Shown: positions 15,380 to 25,699 of the stretch, one piece after another | How positions within the stretch are numbered: position 1 is the stretch's first letter | Layout: each line of letters starts with the position of its first letter | From: Paguma larvata | Taxonomy: Eukaryota; Chordata; Mammalia; Carnivora; Viverridae | Assembly: GCA_030068075.1 (NCBI GenBank) | Contig: CM057834.1 | Span: 97,605,119-97,669,118 of the forward strand | Reading direction: 5' to 3' | DNA length: 64,000 bases | Translations under genes and position numbers: made by a program | Notes under the pieces: generated by a model | The model's database searches: none | What the model was told of the DNA's origin: nothing | What the model saw: the letters and a program-made list of their open reading frames with translations, nothing else

Positions 15380-15860
15380 AAATATGGTTGAAAACTTCCC
15401 AAATTTGGCGAAAGCCATGAACTTCAAGATTCGGGGAACTCAGGGAACCCTACGCAGAACGAACTCCAAGAAGTACAAGCATAGACATGGCAGGATCGAA
15501 CTGCTAAAAACTAAAGACAAAGAAAAAAATCTTGAAAGCAATCTAACAAAAATGAGCCATTACCTACAGAGAAGAGTGATCCAAATGTCTATGCTTTCTC
15601 ATCAGAAACCGGGATGGCCAGAGGAAGTGGAACAATATTTTTTGTAATTGTTGAGTGCAGGCACAATGAGGAACAGAAACATCTTACTGTGACTCAACGA
15701 GGCGTAGTGCAAGGAAATTTTGGGGGTGAGGGTGCTATTTTTATCCTGATCACTGGTGCTGATTACGTAACCTATGCGTGCATTAAGAAGTGTTCGCAGG
15801 GGGAAAAAAAAGTCAGTTTTACTATAATGATAAGATAAATTTGAGATCATATACCTATCT
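15380..15860 (+). repeat. Ancient L1 fragment (ORF1/ORF2 region)
   Basis: A-rich sense-strand text resembles the L1M protein-coding region. It includes the segment around 15,490-15,560 rich in Lys/Glu codons. It is heavily mutated. Confidence 0.5.
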
Positions 15861-15929
15861 GTATCTCAAAATCTCAGAGTCATTTCCAGATGTATAGCTT
15901 CATTTTCCCCATCAAAACAGATGCCTCAA

Positions 15930-16136
15930 GGGCGCCCCCGGGTGGCTCAGTTGGTTAAGCGTCCGACCTTGATTTCAATTCATGTCACAACTTCACGGTT
16001 CGTGAGTTCGACCCTTCATTGGTCTCTGCACTGATGGTGCAGAGCCTGCTTGGGATTCTCTCCCTCTCCCTTTCTTCCCCTCCCCTGTTTGCGCTCACTC
16101 TCTCTCTCAAAATTAAAAATAAAGTAAAAATAAAAT
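15930..16136 (+). mobile_element. Felid CAN SINE
   Basis: Complete SINE flanked by imperfect duplications: cagatgcctcaa just before it and cagatacctcaa just after. Confidence 0.93.
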
Positions 16137-16220
16137 CAGATACCTCAAAACTGATCTTGGTTGTATTTTCAAATAAACAAATGCTTTTGGGGTTTGTTTT
16201 GTTTTAAACAAAAAGCAGAG

Positions 16221-16390
16221 GGGCGCCTGGGTGGCTCAGTCGGTTAAGCGTCCGACTTCGGCCTAGATCATGATCTCGAGGTCCAAGAGTTCGAGCCCGG
16301 CGTCGGGCTCTGTGCTGACAGCTCGGGAGCCTGGAGCCTGCTTCAGATTCTGTGTCTCCCGCTCTGTCTGTGCCCCTCCCCCGCTCATGC

Positions 16391-16424
<34 letters not shown>

Positions 16425-16461
16425 AAAAATAAATAAACATTAAAAAATTTTAAAAAATAAA
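16221..16461 (+). mobile_element. Felid CAN SINE, young copy with perfect target duplication
   Basis: A near-consensus copy with a long uninterrupted TC run (about 16,398-16,424). Identical 16-base duplications taaacaaaaagcagag flank it at 16205-16220 and 16462-16477, which indicates a recent insertion. Confidence 0.97.
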
Positions 16462-16540
16462 TAAACAAAAAGCAGAGCCGACGTGACATCTGATTTCCTG
16501 CAGAGAAATCCGAAGATCAGGGAGCTGTGAGGCTGCTGGG

Positions 16541-16612
16541 CAGAAGAGGGGGGAGGGAGGGAGAGGGAGTGGGGGGGAGGGGGGTGGGGGGTGGGGGGTG
16601 GGCTGAGGAAAG
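16541..16612 (+). repeat. G-rich tract (G-quadruplex-like)
   Basis: Many runs of three to seven G occur with one- to three-base spacers, giving several overlapping four-run motifs on the plus strand. Confidence 0.8.
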
Positions 16613-17809
16613 GCTGTAGAGGCGGCTTGTAAAGGGGGCCAGGTTTTTCTCAGAGACTCAGATCTGCCAGATGCAATAGGCAAAGGAGGGTCCCGGATTC
16701 TGACGGTAAAAGACCACTTCCGGGCAGAGGGGCAAACTGAGTTGCCATTCGTTTATCTGAACAAAGAATGGAAAGAATTTACATCCAGCCAAGCCATAAA
16801 AGGACTGATTTAGAAACCCTCCGGCAGAGAAATCCACACCATCTTTAGCTTGAGGAAGAAGGTAATTCACCAGGGCCTTTATTTCAACTTTGCGAATCGT
16901 TCTTACGACGGTATGCCTTTCGAACTTAATGACTGAGTTCAAAAACGAAATTAAAACAAGATTCAATTTAAATTCAAATCCCCAAAACAGAATTCCCCCT
17001 TACAAGCCACATAGATGTGATTAACCTCGCCGCCTAGTGGCTCCTAAAAGTTTTGTTCAGGAGAAACGAAGAGAAAAAAAATACCTTTTTTTCATACAAT
17101 TCTTTGAAAACTATGAACGCGTTTTTGAAAAAAATAGCTACTAATACCTCCCTGTGGCAGGCACTGTGGGTAGTGGAAGTGAAACTAAACAGGTTGGACA
17201 GTCCCCTGCCTTGCCTAACCCTGGTGACCCTGAGGAATAAGATCCAGTAAATGACATTTTCCCCCTCCCCATCAGGCATGCCCTCACGCCACCTGCTCCT
17301 TGTGAGCCAATTGGTCGGAATCATGTTATTACACTACTAATCCTCCGGAAACAGAGGGGGAGGGGTGCTTCCTACGGCTCCACCGTCTCCAGCCAGCTTT
17401 TCTCCCTGTCTCTCCTCACCTGCTCCAGGGACACGATTCAGGAACCAAATACACCTGTTCTGAGCCGGACTCACCCCGTCACAGCCCACCCCGCCTGAGC
17501 ACCTACAGAGATGTTAGCTCGGTCCCGCCCCAAGTGACACACAGGTCTCATCGAGAAGACCTTCCGCCCTCATAAGAATGGTGGGGAGCAGCCCGTGGGA
17601 AAGCTCCTCTTGGAAAATTGGGATCCATGGCAGAAGAAGCCCAGAAGTGGCCTCTTCGTCCCCCCCCCAAACCAGCCAGGTCTTGCTTCCCACCAGTGGA
17701 AGCATTGCGACCCAGGCGCCAGAACAGAACGTCCTGAGGACACAGCTCCGAGCCCCCACAGTCTGGTCACCTTCAGCAAGAAAGACAAGAACGCATTCCT
17801 CAAACAGGA
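16613..17809. other. Intergenic, no gene recognised
   Basis: Unique-looking sequence. A moderate CTCF-like motif on the minus strand is listed separately at 17028-17045. Open frames on both strands near 17,514-17,942 overlap each other and show no family features. Confidence 0.4.
17028..17045 (-). promoter_or_regulatory. Moderate CTCF-like motif
   Basis: On the minus strand the sequence reads agccactaggcggcgag. It fits the CTCF consensus except for C at one core position that is normally G or T. Confidence 0.3.
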
Positions 17810-18113
17810 CACAAAAAGCATTAGCCACGTAGGGAGAACCTGATAAATCCAACTGTATTAAAATTAGAAACTTCTGACCCTCAAAAAATAATGAAGAAAA
17901 CAAAAAGATAAGCCATATATGTGATAAAATATTTATCAACACATATAATTAACAAAGCTCCAGTACCCAGAATATATTCAGTTGAACTATATGAAACCAC
18001 CTCTTTTGCAGGTCAAAAATGGTCAAATACTAGAGCTGTCATATGGTTCAACTTCACATAAAGAATTCTTCCCTCTCTCTCTTTCTATCTTTCTCTCTAA
18101 AAAAATAAATTCA

Positions 18114-18340
18114 GGGGCTCCTGGGTGGCTCAGTCGGTTGAGCAGCCGACTTCAGCTCAGGTCACGATCTCACAGTCTGTGAGTTCGAGCCCCACGTCGG
18201 GCTCTATGCTGACAGCTCAGAGCCTGGAGCCTGCTTCGGATCCTGTGTCTCCCTCTCTCTCTGCCCCTTCCCCTGCTCATGCTCTGTCTCTCTGTCTCTC
18301 AAAAATAAATAAAAACATTAAAAAATAAATAAATAAATAA
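18114..18340 (+). mobile_element. Felid CAN SINE
   Basis: Full-length copy with canonical head and tail. The adjacent second copy begins at 18,353, and only a short AT-rich bridge separates them. Confidence 0.94.
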
Positions 18341-18352
18341 ATTCAAAAAATA

Positions 18353-18549
18353 GGGGGGACCTGGGTGGCTCAGTCGGTTAAGTGTCCAACTCTTGATTTT
18401 GGCTCAGGTCATGATCTTATGGTTCATGAGTTCGAGCCCCGCATGGAGCTCGGCCCTGACAGTGCGGAGCCTGGCTGGGAGGCTCTCTCTCGCTCCCTCT
18501 CGACCCCTTCCCACCCACTCTCGAATTAATAAACTTTAAAAAAAAAAAG
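18353..18549 (+). mobile_element. Felid CAN SINE
   Basis: Second copy of the pair, somewhat more diverged and with a shorter CT stretch. The target motif aataaattca recurs before each copy. Confidence 0.92.
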
Positions 18550-19109
18550 AATTCTTACAAATCATAAGGCAGACGACCCAATTTGAAAAATGGTCAAAGA
18601 TTTGAGCAGACACTCTACATAAGAGGAAATCCGAACGGCGAATAAGCTTACAAAATGTGCCCGACTTCGTCAATATTCAGGGAGACGTAAATTAAAACCA
18701 CAATAAGATAACTTAAGATGATCGGCCATGTTGGGCAAAAATGTTATAGTCTGACAATATTGGTGAGGACGTGGAGCAATAAACAGTCTCCCCCACCACT
18801 GGCAGGAAAGGAAACTGTCACCCACTACTTTGGAAAACACGCACGAGCTAGAAAAATTGAGATATATGGCTATGGCTCCGCCACTGCTGTCCGAGGTATA
18901 TGTTCAGGCACGCATGTACGTGCGAAGACATGTATAGAAACATTGTTCATAACATCCCCACACTGGAAACAAGTCTGATACCTCTCATATCTATCGTCTA
19001 TCATAGCTGTCATCGGCAAAGTGGAGATAAAAATTGTTGCAAACTCCCAAAGTAGAATACCAGATAGCAATGAACAACCCACCACTATAAGAAATGGAGC
19101 AAAATTTGC

Positions 19110-19111
19110 AA

Positions 19112-19148
<37 letters not shown>
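19110..19148 (+). repeat. (AC)n microsatellite
   Basis: About 18 uninterrupted AC dinucleotides, lying within the old L1. Confidence 0.97.
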
Positions 19149-19469
19149 GTGCCTTCTGGAAGATTCTATTGATACAAAATCAAACCAGGCAAAACCAATC
19201 TATAACCTCTAGGGACACACACAGAGAGAGCAAAACACTAGTCTGGAGAAAAGAAGTGCTTTGACAAGAGTCATCACAGAGGCCTCTTGTGGAGTGAGGG
19301 AGCGAGGGACGCGTCCTTATGAAGGTTCTGGAGATGCTTCCAGGCCAGTAAGCTATGACTTGATTTAGAGGTATGTACGTTTGCTTTATAGTTAATCACA
19401 CAACCTTATTTATATGTTTAATGTGTATTTATATATATGCTAGATTGTACGATTGAAAAGAAAGATAAA

Positions 19470-19684
19470 GGGGCGTCTGGGTGGCTCAGTCAGTTAAGCG
19501 TCCGACTTTGGCTCAGGTCACCATCTCACAGTGTGTGAGTCCTAGCCCCGCGTCGGGCTCTGTGCTGACAGCTCAGAGCCCGGAGCCTGCTTCAGATTCT
19601 GTTTCTCCCTCTCTCTCTGCCCCTCCCCTGCTCGCATTCTGTCTCTCTCTCTCAAAAATAAATAAACGTTAAAAAACATTTAAA
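19470..19684 (+). mobile_element. Felid CAN SINE
   Basis: Full-length copy. The flanks share agataaag on the left and aagataaag on the right. Confidence 0.94.
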
Positions 19685-20439
19685 GAAGATAAAGAAGTCA
19701 CAATTCTGCCAAACTCAAAGCTCTTTCAACAAATCTTAACAGGCATGCACATTCCTTTGAAGTGGTCTAGTGACCTGGCTAGACATTTATAGATTATAAT
19801 CTTGGTTACAAAATGTGCTTACAAAATGTGCTTACAAATTTCTTGATAATCAGAAATGATACGATCCAAATCCGAGAGGGAATGCTAACCAACCACCTCC
19901 TTGAAGTTACAAAATCCCTATTTTGGTTCATAAATAGGGTTCAGAGTGTCCCATTACTGTGACAGATACGGATGCAGACACGTGTAAATCAGGTACCCTA
20001 GTCGTTTAGAAGTCTCAGCAAACTGAAAACACACTCCCCAAATTGAGAACCACAATCTTAGCGATGAATTCATATGCGGAGCAGCACTTTCATGGAGAAA
20101 AAAAAAAAAAATCAACCTCCGGGATGCCTCTACTTCCCAAAACGTTTGAAGCCAGAAAAAGCAGGAAGCACAGTGAAAGAAGCTGGGGCTAGATGTAAGG
20201 ACGGAAAGAAATGACACGCCACAGTAACTAGAAACTTCTCATTCCCTTGCTGAATTCCTAAAGGGTTGCGTGGTTTGGATGAGCTGAGAGGAATTTAGAA
20301 GGATGGTGAGGGTGGTGCTATCCTCAGAGGCATACAAGCCTAGCCCGGCCTTGTAGGGGAAATCGGCCCCTGGCACAGCGCCTGCCCACTGTGGCCATGC
20401 CTTCAACATTTGCTGACTGCTTCCAAACCCCGAATGGAA
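19685..20439. other. Intergenic, no gene recognised
   Basis: AT-rich to moderate sequence. A short direct repeat of acaaaatgtgctt occurs at about 19,807-19,832. Nothing else is recognised. Confidence 0.45.
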
Positions 20440-20920
20440 GCGTTTCCAAATCCCGCGAGGCCGCGCTACCCGGACACGAGGTGGCGCTGTTCGCAATCAC
20501 AAGGCGAGAAGGCGGGGCTTAGAGCGCGGGTGTGGCCATGTCCTCGTAGCCAGTGGACAACCTGCCTGGTACTCACTCTCTAACAGCCAATGAGCAGGGA
20601 GCTGTGGCCGCTAGCGTGGAGACGCCGCGACGCGCGGTGGGCTTTGACTCAGACCCCGGAAGCGCGGGAGCCTCTGCACCAGCGGAGGCTGGCGCGGTGG
20701 GATGTGGCCTTGAAGGACGCCCCCGCCCCCGAGGCCGAGGCCATACCCGGTCCCCGAGCCCCAGTCCCCTGCCGCCCGGCCTGACCCGCCGGCACCCTGC
20801 GGGGCGGAACCTCCAAGGGCTGCCCCGGGAGCTCCCACCCTTTCCGGAGGGCCTGGGGTCAGGCGGGGGAAAGGGACGACCCCGCTGCGCGCCCAGCTCG
20901 TATTTGCAATCACGCTGACC
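20440..20920. promoter_or_regulatory. CpG island, orphan promoter candidate
   Basis: CG dinucleotides are abruptly dense from about 20,450 to 20,910, in strong contrast to both flanks. It contains a GC box (gggcggggc near 20,512), a CCAAT box (agccaatgagc near 20,586) and several further GC-rich elements, with no TATA box. No known gene of this syntenic block starts here. It could be the promoter of a non-coding transcript, an enhancer, or a remnant. The 121-codon frame inside it has no recognisable features. Confidence 0.65.
20471..20489 (+). promoter_or_regulatory. Strong CTCF-like motif at edge of CpG island
   Basis: The 19-mer cggacacgaggtggcgctg fits the CTCF consensus, with the aggtggcgctg core intact and only mid-motif variants. 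Confidence 0.6.
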
Positions 20921-22185
20921 CCACCTCGACAGACTTGCCCCCGTCTATGTCTACACCCCTTTCTCAAACAGGCGACCTGCCCTCGCTCAGGAAGCTCTCA
21001 CCCGACACTTCCACCCTGCGTGTTCTCTGTAGCCGCCCCGCCTCCCCAGCTGGAACGTAAACCCTTAAGTCAGGACTGGCTCAGGTGTGTTTGCATCTCC
21101 CCGCAGTCCTTACCAGAGAGAGTCCCAGGGAATGGGGCTCCTTACGCATTACCCAGCTCAGCCTAACTCCTGGGACAATGCTGGTTCCCTGGGCCTGATC
21201 AGAATAGAAGGAGGCTCTCCCGTCCCTCCCTCCGTTACCAGGCAAAGAAAACTGGATCGCAGGCGGGACAGAATGACTCCAAATACTTCTGATTAGCCTT
21301 GTCCGTGACTCTGAGCATGCTGTTTTCTGCCCGAAGGTGCATGAGCTGAGTCCGCCTGAGGCACGTGGGCTGAATTTGGGTGCTCAGAATAGAAGAAGTG
21401 GAAGCCAATTAGGTTCTGCCCTAGAGACTTGGTTTGGGAGCCTTCTTCCTAACAGAGCGTGAGGCCAGACCTGAAGACAAAAATAAAAGCGGGGTACTTA
21501 AAGTTTATGCCGAGTGTGCAGTAGAAAATGGACTCACTCATGACTGCGGGGAGCAACAGAAACTAGCCCCAGGTTTCTTATGGTTTCAGAAAAGAACCTT
21601 AGCTCACCATAGGAAGCCTCCGTGGAATTCGCTGGGAATATGCAGGGAAGACTGGATATCAAGTGTCTGTCTCTCAGAGCCCTGGTGGCTGCCATGCCAG
21701 GACCGAGAATGGCTCCAGACTTCCTTGCTCGCCACTGTGGTTTTTCTGGGTGAAAAAGGTGAAGCCGGAAGAAGGCAGGAAGTGCCGCGTTCTGATGAGT
21801 GTGAGCGCCTTCCTTCCTCCGTGCTCAGTCTCAGGGACCTAGACTCAGTCTATGGACAGGATTCTAAGGGGCTATTTTCTTGATCCTCCAGATGGACTTC
21901 CCACCCTTTCCCCCCTGCCCTGTGCCCTGGCAGGCTGGCCTTTATGGACTGCACTCATGGGCTCGCTCGTGCCATGGATTTGGTCTACAGGTGGCCCTCA
22001 CAGGCAAATGAGATCAAGGTATCCGGTCCCCTGCCTTCCTCCGTACAAGACCCTCATTCGACATGGCAGTGTCCTTCTACCAGAGGCCACAGATCTCATC
22101 AGGGCACCTCTGTCCTACAAGTCTCCCTTTTTCTAGTAACCGCTTTCTCCCTTCTTGAAGCCTAGGGGTGAAAATGGCTGCCAAC
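20921..22185. other. Intergenic downstream of CpG island
   Basis: Unique-looking sequence. Open frames of 149 codons (21,434-21,883) and 94 codons (21,852-22,136) on the plus strand show no recognised domain or codon signal. They could be part of a non-coding transcript from the CpG island, but nothing in the sequence shows this. Confidence 0.35.
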
Positions 22186-22393
22186 GGGGGCGCCTGGGCG
22201 GCTCGGTTGGTTAAGCGTCTGACTCTGGATTTCGCTCAGGCCTTGATCTCACAGATGGTGGAATCGAGCCTCCCGTTGAGATCTGCCGTGACAGCGCAGA
22301 GCCTGCTTGGGAGTCTCTCCCTCCCTCTCCCTCTCTGCCCCTCCCCTGCTCTCTCACTCTCTCTCTCAAAATAAATAAATAAACATTTATTTA
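22186..22393 (+). mobile_element. Felid CAN SINE
   Basis: Full-length copy with flanking duplications aaaatggctgccaac and aaaatggcttccaac (one mismatch). Confidence 0.95.
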
Positions 22394-22679
22394 AAAATGG
22401 CTTCCAACTGCTGCTGGTCTCAGCGTGCTTCACTGTGCCTTGATGGTTTCCCTTAACCTCGCCTCGCCTTTGAAAATTGTCCCTTCTTTAAAGTCTCTTC
22501 TTTCCCCCTGGGAGAATGCCGTCTGTTTCCTAACAGGCCCCCAGTTGACATGCTGAGTTTTCTTTTCTAACTTCACCTTTCGTCTCCTTTGATCCTGGAG
22601 TCAACCTCGCTCACTAGACAAATATAATATCTACAATATGCCAGGGATGCCAAGTACACATTGGGGTTGCAAAGACAAA

Positions 22680-23420
22680 AGACAGAGGTCACGGGCAGTC
22701 AGTGTCAGGGATGATGATGGCTGTGGTGGCGGTCAGTGCCGGGCAGGGGCATAACCTGGGATGAAAACCGGTCAAGGGGGCACCACAGAGTCACAGGCAG
22801 CCAAGCAAAGATAGGGGAGAGGTTGGAATGGTTCCAAGCAGAGGCAGCATGGAGACATGTGGCCTTGGGGGAGCTGCATGGGCATTGCAAGAGCGCTAGG
22901 AGGTCCGCGGTGGCAGTCACGCACAGTGGTCGCAGAAGCCAGCCTGCGGAAGCCCTCGGATCCCAGTGGGGGCCTCTGGAGGGCTTGGACGGGACAGTGA
23001 ATGGTCACGTCTCCATTGTGGTGGAGACCAACAGACCGGAGGAGGCAAGTCTGGGAGCAGGGAGGCCGGGAAGGGTCTCCTGTAGGAACGGAGGTGAACC
23101 GCAAGGCCCGCAGCAGGGGGGCCAGGATGCGGAAGAGAGCTCAAACGGCTGCTTGCGGCTCACAAGGCGCACAGGGGCGGGGGGCTGCCAGAGAAAGAGG
23201 TCCCAGTGTGGCGGGACTATCAGATGCCTGGCTGGGCCATTTGGGTGGATGGGAGGTGCCAGTCCCATGGTAAAGGAGGCAAGAAACCTATGTGGATGAT
23301 GTGTTCTGCTTGGACTTTGTTGAGTTTGGGGTACCAATGGGGTGTTCAAATGAAGATACCATGAGGAAACGGGATATAGGTCTAAAGCTCCGAATAGCCT
23401 GGACTACAGTCAGACACTTG
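22680..23420 (+). repeat. Ancient mammalian interspersed repeat (family not assigned)
   Basis: The gctgggccatttgggtggat region near 23,220, and the following text to 23,400, belong to a common old mammalian repeat whose name I cannot give with certainty. A related piece occurs at about 31,400-31,560. The 187-codon open frame at 22,736-23,299 lies wholly inside it and is not treated as a gene. Confidence 0.45.
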
Positions 23421-23443
23421 ATAATCATTTTAAAGACATTGGA

Positions 23444-23670
23444 GGGGCGCCTGGTGGCTCAGTCGGTTAGGCGTCCGACTTTGGCTCAGGTCATGATCTC
23501 ATAGCTTGTGAGTTCGAGCCCCGCGTCGGGCTCTGTGCTGATGGCTCGGAGCCTGGAGTCTGCTTTAGATTCTGTGTCTCCCTCTCTCTCTGCCTCTCCC
23601 CTACTCATTCTCTCTCTCTCTGTCTGTCTCTCTCTCTCTCAAAAATAAACAAACATTAAAAAAAAATTTT
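23444..23670 (+). mobile_element. Felid CAN SINE
   Basis: Near-consensus copy. The left duplication ttttaaagacattgga (23428-23443) and the right copy ttttttaagacgttgga bracket it. Confidence 0.95.
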
Positions 23671-23784
23671 TTAAGACGTTGGAGCAAAGGCATAAGCCAT
23701 GAGTACCGGTTAGCTTCCTACTTCGATGCCGTTTGTCGAGACGTGGATTGGTGAACAGCAAGTAAAATACTGAATGTCTCTCCC

Positions 23785-24025
23785 ACACCGGCTCCACGCC
23801 AGGCACTATACCAAGAACTTCCTAGCAAATACCTTCCCCTCACTTACAGTAACCCTCACAGCAACCCTATGAGACGCCAACTGGAAATGTTGTTCCATGT
23901 TATCAAGAGGAAACTAATCTCAGAGAAGTTAGGTGACTTGCCAAAGGCCACACAGCTAGGGAATGTCGTAACTGAGACATTTCTGTTGAATCCAGAGAGT
24001 CTGACTCCTGATTCCGGGCTTTTTC
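23785..24025 (+). repeat. MIR SINE
   Basis: It contains the MIR core, including the cacacagctagg string at 23,949-23,960 preceded by gacttgccaaaggc. It is an ancient tRNA-derived element shared by mammals. Confidence 0.75.
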
Positions 24026-25699
24026 TCCATCATTTTCTGGAACGGACACCTCTGTTGCTCAGTCCATACCAGGCTTTTATTTTTATTTCTTCATGCTGTT
24101 TACCTCCAAAAACAAGTAAGCCATAAAGATAAGGCTAGAATTGCCTGCTCTTTTTCCACAGACTGTGAGCTCTCGAATCTGGGTCTGTTTTAGTTTTGCC
24201 GCCCCCACCGACTGAGGCAGACACGGGAGGGAGCCCTTCGACAAACACTAACCGCTCTCCTAACCGCGATCCAGATGGTTTGTATTTCGAGTCAAGTAAA
24301 CAGCTGTTCGGAAAACTCAGGCGGGGTGTGACTTGCGCAGGGGTGAAAAGGCAAACCCGCTTCTGTCGCTCCCTGTTCAAAGCATTCCCTTGGCTCCTGA
24401 TTGTCTCCAGGATGAGGGCTTCGTCTGGCCCCCCCCCCGTCTACCTCGCCAGCCGTGCCAACTTCTCCTGCCACAAACCCAGCAACCTGGCGGTGCAGAC
24501 CTGCTCACCGTTCCTGAACATTCCAGCGAGGGCCGAGCATCTGCCTTGTCCTCCAAGCTTTTACTGTGAAAACTATCGAACATACAGAAAGTTGGAGGGG
24601 AATTTACAGTGCCTCCTCATATATCCGCCGCTCAGACTCTACAATTAACGTTTTGTGAGCTCTGCCTTGTCACGTAGCTATCCCTCCTTTGTCCATTTTG
24701 GTTTTTATGCATTTTAAGGTAAGGCGTAGACATATCTACGTGTCTTATATACATCTTATTAGCTAGTTTCACATTTGTTTTCGGTTCTTTTTTTTTTTTC
24801 TTTTCCTCTTAAAGGTAGAATTAACATACAGCAAAATGTACAAATCCGAGACGCATGTATCGGTTTTCTGGTTGCTGTAACAAATCCTCGCACATTTAGT
24901 GTCTTAAAACCACACAAATTTATTCTCCTGCACAGAATTCTGCGGGTTAGAAGTCCAAAATGAGACTGGACCGAAGTCAAGGTGTAAGCAGTTTGTTCCT
25001 TCTGTAGGCTGTGAGGAGACAATCTATTTCCTTGTCATCTTCATCTTCTAGAACATTCCTTGGCTCGGGACCACTCCCCCCAGCCTCAAATAGCTCCAAC
25101 CTCTTACTTTCACAGTCCCGCCTCCTCTGACCTCCCACCCCCCTCTTACGTGGGCTCTGTGGTCACACCTGGATAATCCAAGATCAACCCCCCATCTCAG
25201 TGTCATTAATTTAACCACGTCTGTACTGTTCCTTTTGCTACAAAGTTATTTATTCACAGGTTCTGGGGATTAGGAGGTGGTCATCTTGGGGAGCCATTCT
25301 TCAGCCTGGCACGGGCACCGTTTAATGAGTTCTTACAAACGTATACATTGTGTAACCTGTCCCCCTGTCAAGCCCTGGAGCCTCCTGACCGGCCCCAGAA
25401 AGTTCCCTCGTACCCCCTCCTCACCAGTCCCCTCTTCCACCCCCACTGCTCAGAGGCAGCCACTGTTCATCTGTCGGCCTCTTTTAGAACCTCCTCTAAA
25501 TGGAATTGTCCGGTGTTTTGTCTTTTGTTTCCAGCTCCTTTCACTCGACAAGGTCACCGAGACGTATCCGTGTCGCGGGTATCAGTATCGGTCTGTTCCT
25601 TTTTACTACTGAGCAGTATTCTATCATACGAATCGGCCACGACTGGTTTATCCATTCACCTGCTGGTGGACTTCGAGCCGTGTCCGCTTTTTGTCGGCC
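24026..25699 (-). repeat. Mosaic of ancient repeats, including inverted L1 3' text
   Basis: About 24,300-24,580 and 24,860-25,080 resemble common old mammalian interspersed repeats. The latter is the same family as copies at 46,028-46,310 and 59,568-60,690. About 25,480-25,690 reads as antisense L1 3' end. All are too decayed for exact ends. Confidence 0.4.

Larger units (their letters stand above)
17810..19469 (+). repeat. Ancient L1 3' region, interrupted by two SINEs
   Basis: Sense-strand L1 text runs from about 17,810 to 18,113 and continues from 18,550 to about 19,110. It includes recognisable end-of-ORF2 sequence near 18,680-18,800. It probably reaches to 19,469 through a 3' untranslated stretch. 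Two SINEs are inserted at 18,114-18,549. Confidence 0.6.

Noticed and set aside
16221..16461. tRNA-like A and B boxes in SINEs as possible tRNA genes
   Set aside because: All are heads of CAN SINEs with CT-rich and A-rich tails. None has a full tRNA fold with acceptor stem.
21434..21883. 149-codon plus-strand frame downstream of the CpG island
   Set aside because: No homology or domain was recognised. It is kept only as possible non-coding transcript sequence.
22736..23299. 187-codon plus-strand frame
   Set aside because: It lies inside an ancient interspersed repeat related to sequence at 31.4 kb, so it is not a gene.
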